Below are positions 25,194-34,396 of a stretch of 64,000 nt of DNA, piece after piece. Under the pieces are notes generated by a model, which ran no database searches, was not told where the DNA came from, and was given only the letters and a program-made list of their open reading frames with translations. Source of the DNA: Tessaracoccus lapidicaptus (GTDB lineage Bacteria; Actinomycetota; Actinomycetes; Propionibacteriales; Propionibacteriaceae); NCBI RefSeq assembly GCF_001693815.1, contig NZ_MBQD01000003.1:40396-104395 (forward strand), in the 5' to 3' direction. Both the position numbers and the translations under genes were made by a program. The number at the start of each line of letters is the position of its first letter. The stretch's first letter is position 1.

Positions 25194-26639
25194 ATGGACG
25201 CGATCCTGGGGTTCCTGGACACCATCAACACCTACATGTACACGTGGGTGCTCATCTACGTCCTCGCGGCGGTGGGGATCTACTTCACGGTCCGGACCCG
25301 GGGCATGCAGCTGCGCATGTTCCCCGCGATGATCCGCACCATCCTCCACTCCGGGCGCCATGAGGGGACGGGCATCACGCCTTTCCAGGCGTTCGCGATC
25401 GGCCTCGCCTCGCGGGTCGGCACGGGCAACATCGCGGGGGTGGCGATCGCCATCACGCTCGGCGGCCCGGGAGCCGTGTTCTGGATGTGGGTCATCGCCC
25501 TCATCGGCATGGCCACCGCCTTCGTGGAGGCGACGCTGGCCCAGATCTTCAAGGTGTCCTGGCCCGACGGGACCTACCGCGGCGGCCCCGCCTTCTACAT
25601 CTGGCGCGGCCTGAAGTCGTGGCGGTGGGGGGCCGCCTTCGCCGTCGCCCTGCTGTTCACCTTCGGCATCGCGTTCGAGATGGTGCAGGCCAACACCATC
25701 GCCCAGACCCTGGACACCTCCCACGGCGTTCCGGTGTGGGTCTCGGCGATCGCGCTGGCGATCCTGACCGGAGCCGTCATCCTCGGCGGCATCAAGGCCG
25801 TCGCCCGCGTGGCCGAGTGGGTCGCGCCGATCATGGCCGGCCTCTACATCCTCCTCGCACTGGTCATCCTCGTGCTCAACATCGACCGGCTCGGCTTCGT
25901 GTTCTACGAGATCATCGCCTCCGCCTTCGGGCTCAACGAGGCCCTCGCGGGGACCGCCGGCGGCGTGACCGCGGCGCTCCTCAACGGCGTCAAGCGCGGC
26001 CTCTACTCGAACGAGGCGGGAATGGGTTCCGCGCCCAACGCCGCCTCGACCGCGACCACGAGCCACCCCGCCCGCCAGGGCCTCATCCAGTCGATGGGCG
26101 TCTTCGTCGACACCATGCTCATCTGCTCGGCCACCGCGTTCGTGATCCTTCTGTCGGACGCCAGCGTGTACGCACCCGGCATGGACGTCGAGGGCGCGAC
26201 GCTGACGCAGTCGGCCGTCGCGCACCATCTCGGGGAGTGGATGACGCTGCCCATGACCATCCTGATCTTCACGTTCGCCTACTCGACGATCATCGGCAAC
26301 TACGCGTACGCCGAGGTGAACCTCGACTACCTGACGGGGCGCAAGCACGAGCACGACCTCGCCCTGCGGCTCGTGGTCATCGCCTCCGTCGTCGTCGGGG
26401 CCTTCCTCAAGCTGGACGTGGTGTGGAGCCTAGCGGACGTGTCCATGGGCGTCATGGCCCTGATCAACCTCGTCGCGATCGTCCTGCTCGGCAAGTGGGC
26501 CTTCGGGACGCTGCGCGACTTCACCGAGCGCAAGGGCGCACCCTTCGTGGCCACGGACAACCCCTACCTGCCCGGGAAGCTGGAGTCGGACATCTGGGTC
26601 GCGGACAACCCCACCCTGGCGCGGCTGCCCGAGCAGTGA
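25194..26639 (+). CDS. AGCS-family sodium:alanine/glycine symporter
   Basis: Secondary transporter of 481 aa with about 11 membrane segments. Family signatures are GLASRVGTGNIAGVAIAI (about 69-86), WMWVIALIGMATAFVEATLAQ, GGPAFYI, NEAGMGSAPNAAS and FAYSTIIGNYAYAE. It imports alanine or glycine with Na+. The stop overlaps the start of the next gene (GTGA). Confidence 0.94.
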   Translation: MDAILGFLDTINTYMYTWVLIYVLAAVGIYFTVRTRGMQLRMFPAMIRTILHSGRHEGTGITPFQAFAIGLASRVGTGNIAGVAIAITLGGPGAVFWMWVIALIGMATAFVEATLAQIFKVSWPDGTYRGGPAFYIWRGLKSWRWGAAFAVALLFTFGIAFEMVQANTIAQTLDTSHGVPVWVSAIALAILTGAVILGGIKAVARVAEWVAPIMAGLYILLALVILVLNIDRLGFVFYEIIASAFGLNEALAGTAGGVTAALLNGVKRGLYSNEAGMGSAPNAASTATTSHPARQGLIQSMGVFVDTMLICSATAFVILLSDASVYAPGMDVEGATLTQSAVAHHLGEWMTLPMTILIFTFAYSTIIGNYAYAEVNLDYLTGRKHEHDLALRLVVIASVVVGAFLKLDVVWSLADVSMGVMALINLVAIVLLGKWAFGTLRDFTERKGAPFVATDNPYLPGKLESDIWVADNPTLARLPEQ

Positions 26640-27319
26640 CGCGTCGCGCGTCCGGGTCCGGCGTCGGCGCGGGGCCGGACCGCACGATTGCCTGCGAGGA
26701 CCGCGACTTCGTCGAATGGCACGGCGGGTGCGAACACGCCCTTGTCTGGGCGGTGGAGGCGGACGCGGCTCCCGTCCGGGCGGCGGTGGCCTCGGCGCGG
26801 GAGCGGTGGGGCGACGTGCTGCTCCCCCGCCACCAGCGCCAGCCCCACATCACGGTTGCCTACGCCGGCCCCGTCCCGACGCCGGGGGCGACCCCCGTCG
26901 ACGCGCCGTACACCCCGGACCGGCTGGTGTCGGACCTCGAGCGGCTGCGGGCCGTCGGCATCGGCCCGTTCGCGGTCAAGGTCAGCGGGTGGGACACGTT
27001 CCCGATGGTGCCCTACCTGCCCGCGGCTGCCCCTGAGCTCGTGCGCCTCAACGCCGCGCTCACGCAGGGATCGCCACACGACGGCGGCTACGTGCCACAC
27101 GTGACGATCGGGCACTACGCGGTGTCGCGGCCGATGGACGAGTTGCGGGCCCGGGCCGCCGGGTGGCGGGCGCCGCGGATCGACCCGCTCGATGTCGCGG
27201 AGATCTCCCTGCTCGCCTACGCGACCCGCGACATCGCCGGTCCGCTCACCACCGTCGGGCGTCTCCGTCTGGCCGACGGCGCGTGGCTGCGGACAGCCCT
27301 GCTGCCTGGATTCGGGTGA
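26636..27319 (+). CDS. 2'-5' RNA ligase / cyclic phosphodiesterase-like protein
   Basis: Soluble protein of 227 aa with the two H-x-T motifs of the 2H phosphoesterase superfamily: PHITVAYAG (about 72-80) and PHVTIGHYA (about 158-166). Members hydrolyse or ligate 2',5' or cyclic phosphate bonds in RNA and nucleotides. The real substrate is unknown. It starts at GTG 26636, overlapping the symporter stop, so it is probably co-translated, although a functional link is not evident. The first 25 residues are basic and Gly/Ser-rich, and the true start may be further in. Confidence 0.8.
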   Translation: MTRRASGSGVGAGPDRTIACEDRDFVEWHGGCEHALVWAVEADAAPVRAAVASARERWGDVLLPRHQRQPHITVAYAGPVPTPGATPVDAPYTPDRLVSDLERLRAVGIGPFAVKVSGWDTFPMVPYLPAAAPELVRLNAALTQGSPHDGGYVPHVTIGHYAVSRPMDELRARAAGWRAPRIDPLDVAEISLLAYATRDIAGPLTTVGRLRLADGAWLRTALLPGFG

Positions 27320-27437
27320 GTGCAGCGGCCGTTGACTCCACCCGGTCATGGGCGGAGAATCGAAGGAGAACTTCCGCCATGGTCGCGGAGGTGCGCGGGG
27401 TGACACCCCGTCACCCCGGGGAGGAGAGGAGTTCGCC

Positions 27438-27848
27438 ATGGCACTGGTGCGCCGCGATTGGCCGGACCTGCAGGATCTGGTGCAGCGGTGGTTCGAGGGG
27501 GACGTGGACAAGTCCTGGTTGCGCGTCGAGGAGTTCACGGAGGACGACACCCTGGTCGTCCGCGTCGAGCTGCCGGACATCGACCCGGACAAGGACGTGG
27601 AGATCGCGATCGACGGCGGCGACCTGACCATCCGCGCGCAACGGCAGGCCAAGTCCGAGCACAAGGACAAGGACGGCTACCGGTCGGAGTTCCGGTACGG
27701 ATCGTTCTACCGGACCGTGAAGCTGCCCTCCGGGGCAACCGCGGACGACGTCACGGCCACCTACCGCGACGGCGTCCTGGAGATTCGCGTGCCCGTGGCC
27801 GCCCAGGTGGCGGCGCCCGCGGCGAAGATCCCGGTTACGCGAGGCTGA
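27438..27848 (+). CDS. Hsp20/alpha-crystallin small heat shock protein
   Basis: Holdase chaperone of 136 aa. The alpha-crystallin domain spans about 28-120, with VVRVELPDIDPDKDVEI, GDLTIRAQRQ and the C-terminal GVLEIRVPV. ATG 27438 has GAGAGGAG about 6 nt upstream. Upstream at 27348-27384 lies an imperfect inverted repeat (CATGGGCGGAG/CTTCCGCCATG) that might be an operator. No CIRCE or HAIR element is recognisable. A C-terminal IPV (residues about 132-134) matches the I-x-I/V oligomerisation motif. Confidence 0.92.
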   Translation: MALVRRDWPDLQDLVQRWFEGDVDKSWLRVEEFTEDDTLVVRVELPDIDPDKDVEIAIDGGDLTIRAQRQAKSEHKDKDGYRSEFRYGSFYRTVKLPSGATADDVTATYRDGVLEIRVPVAAQVAAPAAKIPVTRG

Positions 27849-27852
27849 GGCG

Positions 27853-28638
27853 TCAGGCGCCCAGGGCGCCGGCGAGGACTGCGGACCCGACCAGGCACGC
27901 CGCCTGCGTCACCTCGATGACCGACCCGAACACGTCGCCGGTCATGCCGCCGAGGCGGCGCGCCAGCCGTCGTGCCCACAGCAGCCCGACCGCACCCGCC
28001 GCGGTCGCCGCGACCGCGAGGGCAACCGCCCCCGGGACCCCACCCGCCAACCAGCCCGCGCCCGCCGCGACGACCAGGCCCGCGACCGCGGTCCCGGCTG
28101 CGGTCAGGGGCCTGGTCACCCCGACGAACAGCGCGCCGAATCCCTGCTGACGGGCCGAGAGCCGCGACACCGTCGCCCCGGTCACGACGGCCCGGCCCAC
28201 CATCGCCGCGACCGCCAACGCCGCCGCCGCCAAGGCGCCACCGCGCTCCGCGAGCGACGTCAGCGCTGCCGCGTCGATAAGGAGGCCGAGGGCCAGGGCC
28301 GCTACCCCCATGGGTCCGATGTCGGACTTGCGCATGATCGCCAGCGCCGCCTCCGCGGGCTTGCGCGACCCCAGCCCGTCGGCGGTGTCGGCCAGTCCGT
28401 CCAGGTGCAGCGCGCCCGTGAGACCGGCGGCGACGGCGAGGGCCAGCGCGGCCCCCAGGAGGCCACCCGCCCCGGAGGCGGTCACCAGCCAGAGGACGGC
28501 GCCGGCGGCGGCACCGACGAGGAGCCCCACCCACGGGAAGGCCGCCATGGCCCGGGACGCCAGCCGCCGGTCGATCTCCGCCACCGACGGCACGGGAATG
28601 ACCGTGAACAATCCCAGCGCCGCGACGAAGCCCGTCAC
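27853..28638 (-). CDS. cobS: Adenosylcobinamide-GDP ribazoletransferase (cobalamin synthase)
   Basis: Membrane enzyme (261 aa) joining alpha-ribazole to AdoCbi-GDP in the last steps of B12 synthesis. Motifs are FTVIPVP (about 11-17), FPWVGLLVGAAAG, the signature GALHLDGLADTADGLG (about 75-90), MRKSDIGPMG and RLGGMTGDVFGS. It starts at GTG 28638, overlapping cobU (GTGA). It forms the operon cobA-cobU-cobS. Confidence 0.95.
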   Translation of the reverse strand: MTGFVAALGLFTVIPVPSVAEIDRRLASRAMAAFPWVGLLVGAAAGAVLWLVTASGAGGLLGAALALAVAAGLTGALHLDGLADTADGLGSRKPAEAALAIMRKSDIGPMGVAALALGLLIDAAALTSLAERGGALAAAALAVAAMVGRAVVTGATVSRLSARQQGFGALFVGVTRPLTAAGTAVAGLVVAAGAGWLAGGVPGAVALAVAATAAGAVGLLWARRLARRLGGMTGDVFGSVIEVTQAACLVGSAVLAGALGA

Positions 28639-29264
28639 TTGATCCGCCTCGCGATCCCGGCCGTGCACAGCCAGACCTCCCGTGACGCCTCCGCGAGGCG
28701 CGCGTTCAGCCGGCCGAGCTCGTCGCGGTACAGACGGCCCGACGGCGTGGCCGGCACCACGCCCGATCCCACCTCGTTGCTCACGATGATGACCTCGCGC
28801 GTCGTCCGGCGCAGCGCGTCGGCCACCCGCGACACCTCCCGCTCGACCCGCTCGCGCCAGCCGGGCGAGTCGTCCCATGCGCCCGCGGCCATGAGGACGC
28901 GGTCCAACCAGACGGCCGCGCAGTCGATGAGTACCGGGGCGGCGTCGTCGCGGTCGAGGACGGAGGCCAGGTCGATCGTCTCCACGGTCCGCCACGAGCC
29001 GGGGCGACGGTCGCGGTGCAGGGCGACGCGGTGCGCCCACTCGGGGTCGTCGTCGCGCACCTCTGAGGTGGCGACGTAGTCGACGTCACGGGCCCCCGCC
29101 AACTGCGCCTCCGCCCACGAGGACTTGCCTGACCGGGCCCCGCCCAGGACCAGGGTCGGAACCGGCGCGTGGGCCATGGGAGCCACGTCGGCGCGCTCGG
29201 CGAGCCGCTCCAGCAGCTCGACGGCGGCGGCGTCGGCGGGGTCGATGCGGACGGAGAACTCCAC
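28635..29264 (-). CDS. cobU: Adenosylcobinamide kinase / adenosylcobinamide-phosphate guanylyltransferase
   Basis: Bifunctional nucleotide-loop enzyme (209 aa) activating adenosylcobinamide. The P-loop is VLGGARSGKSSWAE (about 39-52), followed by VDYVATSE, DCAAVWLDRVL and VSNEVGSGVVP. The P-loop normally starts within a few residues of the N-terminus, so this has about 36 extra residues if GTG 29264 is used. ATG 29177 (MAHAPVPTLV) is a shorter alternative. GTG 29264 lies just after the cobA stop, favouring coupling. Confidence 0.92.
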   Translation of the reverse strand: MEFSVRIDPADAAAVELLERLAERADVAPMAHAPVPTLVLGGARSGKSSWAEAQLAGARDVDYVATSEVRDDDPEWAHRVALHRDRRPGSWRTVETIDLASVLDRDDAAPVLIDCAAVWLDRVLMAAGAWDDSPGWRERVEREVSRVADALRRTTREVIIVSNEVGSGVVPATPSGRLYRDELGRLNARLAEASREVWLCTAGIARRIK

Positions 29265-29265
29265 T

Positions 29266-30012
29266 TCAGGCCTCGAGCTCGAGCTCGGCGACGGCCCCGA
29301 TCACCACGATCGCCGGCGGCCGGATGTCCGCCCGCGCCGCCTCGCCGGCGATGCTCGCCAGGGTTGCCCGGATCGTGAGCTGCCCGGGTGTGGTGCCGTC
29401 GGCGATCACGGCCGCGGGCGTGTCCGGCGACAGCCCGTGCCGCTGCAGCTCGGCGGAGATCTCCGGCAGGTTCTGGACGCCCATGAGTACGACGAGGGTG
29501 AGGTTGGCTCCGGCCAGCGCCGCCCAGTTGACCTCGCTGCGCGGATCCGACGGCGGAACGTGCCCGGAGACGACGACGAAGCCCTGGGTGAGCCCCCGGT
29601 GCGTGACGGGGATCCCCGCCAACGCCGGGACGCTGACCGCCGACGTGACGCCCGGAACGACCCTGACCGGGATCCCCGCGGCGTGGCAGGCCAGCCACTC
29701 CTCGCCGCCCCGGCCGAAGACGTAGTTGTCCCCGCCCTTGAGGCGCACCACGCGCCGCCCCTGGCGGGCGCGGTCGACGAGGATGGCGTTGATCTCCTCC
29801 TGGGGCGTGAACTCGCCGCGGGGAATCTTGCCGACGTTGATGATCTCCGCGTCCGCGCGCGCCTCGTCGAGGCACCGCAGCGCCCCGAGCCGGTCGTGGA
29901 CGATGACGTCGGCCGCCCGGATCGCGTCCAGGCCGGCGACCGTCATGAGGCCGGGGTCTCCGGGGCCTCCCCCGACCAGCACGACGGTGCCGGGCGCGAA
30001 CTCCTGCTCCAT
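29266..30012 (-). CDS. cobA: Uroporphyrinogen-III C-methyltransferase
   Basis: SAM-dependent enzyme (248 aa) making precorrin-2, the entry to cobalamin and siroheme. It has VLVGGGPGDPGLMT (11-24), DVIVHDRL, RLKGGDNYVFGRGGEE, PGVTSAVSVPALAGIPVTHRG and VVLMGVQNL. It has no fused CysG or HemD domain. It is the first gene of the cob operon and divergent from the methyltransferase at 30144. No cobalamin riboswitch is recognisable in the 131-bp leader gap. Confidence 0.94.
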   Translation of the reverse strand: MEQEFAPGTVVLVGGGPGDPGLMTVAGLDAIRAADVIVHDRLGALRCLDEARADAEIINVGKIPRGEFTPQEEINAILVDRARQGRRVVRLKGGDNYVFGRGGEEWLACHAAGIPVRVVPGVTSAVSVPALAGIPVTHRGLTQGFVVVSGHVPPSDPRSEVNWAALAGANLTLVVLMGVQNLPEISAELQRHGLSPDTPAAVIADGTTPGQLTIRATLASIAGEAARADIRPPAIVVIGAVAELELEA

Positions 30013-30143
30013 GGACTCTCTCCTCGCTAGGTTCGGGGCAACCCTATCGACGGCGCGGCTCTCGGCCGAAGGTGCCCAGCGTGTGCGCCGTGGGGCCGCC
30101 CGATGCGGCGGCGACGGGGCGGCCGGCCCCGTAGACTCCCTCC

Positions 30144-31136
30144 ATGCGTGATGCCGTGGATGACCTGATCTGGGACGAGGCCCCGCGGCAGGCGGGCGCC
30201 GTGGCGCTGCTCGACGCCCCCGCCCTGCTCGACGATGCCCGCACCCTCACCGACGACGTCCGGGTGTGGTGCGACGACTGGCGCGACGCGGAGCTGGTGC
30301 CGGCGGAGTATCTGGTCGAGCACCCGACGGACCTCGCGGGCGTCGACCTCGCCCTGGCGCGGCTGCCGAAGTCGCTCGGCGCCCTCGACGAGATGTGCGC
30401 CGTCGTCCAGGGGGCCACGGACGTCACGTTCATCGGCGGGGCTCGGATCAAGCACCTCAACCGCTCGATGAACGAGGTCCTGGGCCGCCACTTCACGGCG
30501 GTGTCGGCGAGCCTCGGCCGCGCGAAGAGCCGGGTGCTGCGCGCATGGGGGCCCAACGGGCTGCCCAACGAATGGCCGAAGGTCCGCGAGCACCCCGAAC
30601 TCGGCTTCGCCGTCGCGGCGCACGGCGCCACGTTCGGCGGCACCAAGATCGACCCGGGCTCCCGGCTGCTCATCTCGGCCCTGGCCGGCGCCGGCCGCAC
30701 CCCCGGCCTCGAGGGCGACGACGTCCTCGACTTCGGGTGCGGCAACGGCACGCTGACGATGTGGCTGGCCCGCGAGGGCCGCCGCGTCTCCGCGACGGAC
30801 GTCAGCTGGTCGGCCGTCGCGGCCACCGCCGTCGCGGCCGAAGTCAACCGGGTGGACGTCGACGTGGCCTGGGGCCCCGGGCTGGCGGCGCAGGCCGACG
30901 CCAGCGTCGATGCCATCGTCACCAATCCCCCGTTCCATCGCGGGATGGCCAAGGACTCCGAGGACACGCTGGCCATGTTCGACGACGCCCGGCGCGTGCT
31001 GCGGCCGGGCGGCCAGCTGTGGTGCGTGTTCAACTCGCATCTGCCGTGGCGGCGCGAGTTGAACGACCGCGTCGGGCCCACCCGGGTGGCCGCGCAGGAC
31101 CCTCAGTACACGGTGACAGTGACGACGGCGCGCTAA
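30144..31136 (+). CDS. RsmC/RlmG-type rRNA guanine-N2 methyltransferase
   Basis: Class I SAM methyltransferase of 330 aa with a degenerate N-terminal half and a catalytic C-terminal half, as in RsmC (16S G1207) and RlmG (23S G1835). SAM motif I is VLDFGCGNG (194-202). The catalytic tetrad is TNPPFHRG (260-267). HFTAVSASLGRAKSRVL (116-132) lies in the N-terminal half. Which rRNA base is modified cannot be decided here. Confidence 0.85.
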   Translation: MRDAVDDLIWDEAPRQAGAVALLDAPALLDDARTLTDDVRVWCDDWRDAELVPAEYLVEHPTDLAGVDLALARLPKSLGALDEMCAVVQGATDVTFIGGARIKHLNRSMNEVLGRHFTAVSASLGRAKSRVLRAWGPNGLPNEWPKVREHPELGFAVAAHGATFGGTKIDPGSRLLISALAGAGRTPGLEGDDVLDFGCGNGTLTMWLAREGRRVSATDVSWSAVAATAVAAEVNRVDVDVAWGPGLAAQADASVDAIVTNPPFHRGMAKDSEDTLAMFDDARRVLRPGGQLWCVFNSHLPWRRELNDRVGPTRVAAQDPQYTVTVTTAR

Positions 31137-31221
31137 GCGCTATCAGAGTCAGCTCAGGGGTTTCACAGGAAGCTCATAGACTCGATGGGTTACCTGGGGT
31201 GGTACCGATCAGGAGGCCTGA

Positions 31222-32580
31222 ATGACCAACGAGCAGCACCCGAACCCCTGGAGCCGTGACGGCTGGCGGGCGCCCGACACGTGGCAGCCCCCGGCGCACC
31301 CGAATGCCCCGGCTCAGCCGGGCCCGCAGAGCCACCCCGCGCAGGATCAGCGCACGCCCTACCCGCAGCCGACCCCCCAGCCCGAGTCGCACGTCTCGGC
31401 GTCGTACGGCCCGCCGAGCCCGTTCGGGACACCCACCCCGACGACGTCGGCGCCGCGCAGCCGTTCGCGGGTCGCAGGCCTGCTCGCCGTGGCGGTCCTG
31501 GCCGCGGGTGTGGGCGGCGGAGCCGGGTTCGCCGCGTCGCAGTGGTCGGGCGGCCTCGCTGACTCGGCCGCATCGGCGTCGGCCTCGGCCAGCACCGAGG
31601 CGACCGAGACGCAGATCGTCCAGGCGGATCCCAACAACCCCAACTGGACCGAGGTGGCGGAATCCGCCGTCCAGGCGGTCGTCGCGATCCAGGTCCAGGG
31701 CCAGGACGGGTCCGCCGGGCAGGGCTCGGGCGTCGTCATCGACGCCGACGGCCACATCGTCACCAACAACCACGTCGTGTCGGGCAGCGGCTCGAACGCC
31801 CAGATCGTCGTGCTGCTCGACGACACGTCGTACGCGGCCGAGGTCGTCGGGACCGACCCGTCGACGGACCTCGCCGTGATCAAGCTCGTCGACCCGCCGT
31901 CGAAGCTCACCGTGATGTCCATCGCGGACGAGTCGGAGCTCCAGGTCGGGGACCCGGTGATGGCGATCGGCAACCCGCTCGGACTGGCCGACACGGTCAC
32001 CACCGGCATCGTCTCCGCCCTCAACCGCCCCGTCACCACGCGGGCGGTGAGCAACACCACCATCGCGCAGGGCCGCGACGACCTCGTCGTGACCGCCGCC
32101 ATCCAGACCAACGCCGCGATCAACCCCGGCAACTCCGGCGGGGCCCTCGTCAACGGCGAGGGGCAGCTCGTGGGGGTCACGTCGTCGATCGCGTCGCTCG
32201 CCTCGTCGTCGTCCAGCCAGGCCGGCAACATCGGGCTCGGCTTCGCGATCGGCGCCGGGCAGGTGAAGTACGTCACGGAGCAGCTGATCGAGAAGGGCGT
32301 CGCTGAGCACCCGCAGATCGGAATCAGCGCCTCCGACGTCAGCCGCACCGGCCCCCTCGGCGCCGTCGTCGCCGAGGTGGTCGCCGGCTCGCCGGCCGAG
32401 GCGGGAGGGCTGCGGGCCGGTGACCTCATCACCGAGGTCGACGGCGCCCCCGTCTCGTCCACCGAGTCGCTGGTGGCGCTGGTGCGCAACGGACAGGTCG
32501 GGCGCGAGATGACGCTGAGCGTCGTGCGCGACGACGAGGAGATCGAGATCACCGTCACCCCGGTCGCGGCCGCCCGCTGA
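31222..32580 (+). CDS. HtrA-like membrane-anchored trypsin-type serine protease with PDZ domain
   Basis: Extracytoplasmic quality-control protease (452 aa). A Pro/Gln-rich cytoplasmic tail (1-80), one membrane segment (about 83-105), then an S1C protease domain with His184 (TNNHVV), Asp216 (STDLAVI) and Ser305 (NPGNSGGAL), and a C-terminal PDZ domain (about 355-445; GSPAEAGGLRAGD). Layout matches actinobacterial DegP/PepD-like proteins. An AGGAGG site lies just upstream of ATG 31222. Not linked to an obvious two-component pair in this window. Confidence 0.93.
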   Translation: MTNEQHPNPWSRDGWRAPDTWQPPAHPNAPAQPGPQSHPAQDQRTPYPQPTPQPESHVSASYGPPSPFGTPTPTTSAPRSRSRVAGLLAVAVLAAGVGGGAGFAASQWSGGLADSAASASASASTEATETQIVQADPNNPNWTEVAESAVQAVVAIQVQGQDGSAGQGSGVVIDADGHIVTNNHVVSGSGSNAQIVVLLDDTSYAAEVVGTDPSTDLAVIKLVDPPSKLTVMSIADESELQVGDPVMAIGNPLGLADTVTTGIVSALNRPVTTRAVSNTTIAQGRDDLVVTAAIQTNAAINPGNSGGALVNGEGQLVGVTSSIASLASSSSSQAGNIGLGFAIGAGQVKYVTEQLIEKGVAEHPQIGISASDVSRTGPLGAVVAEVVAGSPAEAGGLRAGDLITEVDGAPVSSTESLVALVRNGQVGREMTLSVVRDDEEIEITVTPVAAAR

Positions 32581-32639
32581 CGGTCCACGGCGGGCGCAGC
32601 CACGGCTTGCGCCCGCCGCTGCCGGTTAGCCTGTCCCTC

Positions 32640-33524
32640 ATGGAGATCCGCGTCACGCTCGCCGCCCAGGGCCCCATTCCCGAGTCCCTCGTCGCCCTCA
32701 TCCCCAGCACGGGCCACGTCATCAGCGACGAGACCCTCTACGGGCAGCGGATCAGCATGTTCACGGAGCACGACGACCCGCGGGCGCTGCGCGCCGCGCT
32801 GCGGGCGGTGGCGGGCGATGTCGCGGTGGGGGTCGTGACCGGGCCCTTGGCCAAGGTGCCGGCCCGGCTGCTCCTCATGGACGTCGACTCCACGCTCACC
32901 ACCACCGAGGCCATCGATCTGCTGGCGCACCACGCGGGGGTCGGGCCGAGAGTCGCGGAGATCACCGAGCGCGCCATGCGCGGCGAACTGGACTTCGCGC
33001 AATCGCTGACGGAGCGGGTCGCGACGCTGGAGGGGCTGCCCACGGCCATCTTCACGGAGGTGGGGCAGGCCATGACGCTGTCCAACGGCGCGGCGGAGCT
33101 CATCGCCGCCGCACACGCCAGCGGCGCGAAGGTGGGCGTGACGTCGGGCGGGTTCACGCAGCTGGTGGCGCCCCTGGCGGAGCGGCTCGGCCTCGACTTC
33201 TTCAACGCCAACCAGCTCGAGACGCACCACGTCGGCGGCGAGGAACGCCTCACCGGCCGCGTGAGCGGTCCCATCGTCGACCGGGACCAGAAGGCCCGGG
33301 ACCTGCTGCGCTTCGCCCACGCCGAGGGCATCGACCCGGCGCTCACCGTCGCGGTCGGCGACGGCGCCAACGACCTCGGCATGTTCGCCGCGGCCGGACT
33401 GTCGGTGGCCTACTGCGCCAAGCCGGTGACGGCGGCGGCCGCGGACGTCGCGATCGGGTTCCCCCGCCTCGATGCCGTCGCCGCGTTCGCGTTCAACACC
33501 GTCCGGGCCCCCCTCGAGGCCTGA
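32640..33524 (+). CDS. serB: Phosphoserine phosphatase
   Basis: Last enzyme of serine synthesis (294 aa). The HAD nucleophile is in LMDVDSTLTTTE (79-90). GVTSGGFTQLVAPL, DRDQKARDL and VGDGANDLGM complete the SerB signature. The first 70 residues form a small N-terminal domain. ATG 32640 follows a long upstream open stretch with no better start. It converges tail-to-tail with the phosphatase at 33525, with adjoining stop codons. Confidence 0.95.
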   Translation: MEIRVTLAAQGPIPESLVALIPSTGHVISDETLYGQRISMFTEHDDPRALRAALRAVAGDVAVGVVTGPLAKVPARLLLMDVDSTLTTTEAIDLLAHHAGVGPRVAEITERAMRGELDFAQSLTERVATLEGLPTAIFTEVGQAMTLSNGAAELIAAAHASGAKVGVTSGGFTQLVAPLAERLGLDFFNANQLETHHVGGEERLTGRVSGPIVDRDQKARDLLRFAHAEGIDPALTVAVGDGANDLGMFAAAGLSVAYCAKPVTAAAADVAIGFPRLDAVAAFAFNTVRAPLEA

Positions 33525-34124
33525 TCAGCTGTTCCAGCGGACCAGCGCGGGCGAGTCCTTCTCCCAGCCCAGGATCCCCAGGGCGCCCGTGACGAACGGG
33601 AAACTGGCCGCCAACGGAACCGGCTGCTCGATCCACAGCATGGCGAGGGCCCGCAGCGCGTGCCCGTGGCCGAACACGAGGATCCGCGGCAGACCGGACG
33701 CCTTGGCGCGAGCCACCACGCGGCCCAATCGTTCCTCCACCTGCTGCCGGGACTCGCCGGGGGCCATACCGTCGCGGTCCAAGTCCGGAGCCCCGTGGGT
33801 CCAGATGCGCCACCCTGGGACGAGTTCGCCGATCTGGACACTGGTCAGGCCCTCGCCCGGGCCGTAGTCCCACTCGACCAGGTCCGGGTCGATCTCCGGC
33901 GAGTCGAAGCCCGCCAGCCGCGCCGTCTCCCGCGCCCGCAGCCGGGGGCTGCTGAGGACCAGGTCGAAGTGCTCGCCCTCCAGCCTGCGTGCGATGACCT
34001 CGGCGTCCTCGCGTCCCTGTGGCAGCAGGTCCAGGTCGGTCGTGGACGTGTGGCGCCCGTCCCGCGACCACTCCGTCGCTCCGTGGCGCACCAGCCAGAG
34101 TTGGGTTCGATCATCCTCGGCCAC
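33525..34124 (-). CDS. Histidine phosphatase family protein
   Basis: Phosphoglycerate-mutase-like phosphatase of 199 aa. The phosphohistidine motif is WLVRHGATEWS (about 9-19). A second histidine lies in FGHGHALRALA. GLTSVQIGE and DLVEWDYGPGEG occupy the middle. GTG 34124 is preceded by GGGAGGAGG at 5 nt. The family includes broad-specificity phosphatases and cobalamin or acid-sugar phosphatases; the substrate is unknown. No functional link to cob genes is implied. Confidence 0.88.
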   Translation of the reverse strand: MAEDDRTQLWLVRHGATEWSRDGRHTSTTDLDLLPQGREDAEVIARRLEGEHFDLVLSSPRLRARETARLAGFDSPEIDPDLVEWDYGPGEGLTSVQIGELVPGWRIWTHGAPDLDRDGMAPGESRQQVEERLGRVVARAKASGLPRILVFGHGHALRALAMLWIEQPVPLAASFPFVTGALGILGWEKDSPALVRWNS

Positions 34125-34396
34125 AGCGGCCTCCTCCCGTTGCGTCCCCAGCCTAGGCACACCCGTCAGCCGGCACTCCTAGCACGCCGAACCCGCTGTG
34201 GTCCGACCACCCCGGCGCTGTCGGTGCCCCACAGGGATGCAAGGATGATCCCGTAGCAGCCGACGGGGCCCGGCGGCCCCTGAGCGCCGCTGGTCCGTGT
34301 GTTGCCGTCCCGCCGTCCGAGAGCCAAACGGGCGGCGGAATCGGTGCGCCCCTCCCGCTAGGGTGGGACCGCACCGCAATCTCTCAAGGAGGACAG

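Noticed and set aside
27348..27384. CIRCE or HAIR heat-shock operator before the Hsp20 gene
   Set aside because: The inverted repeat present does not match either consensus; kept only as a weak note in the gene entry.
30013..30143. Cobalamin riboswitch before cobA
   Set aside because: The gap is only 131 bp and lacks the B12-box consensus.
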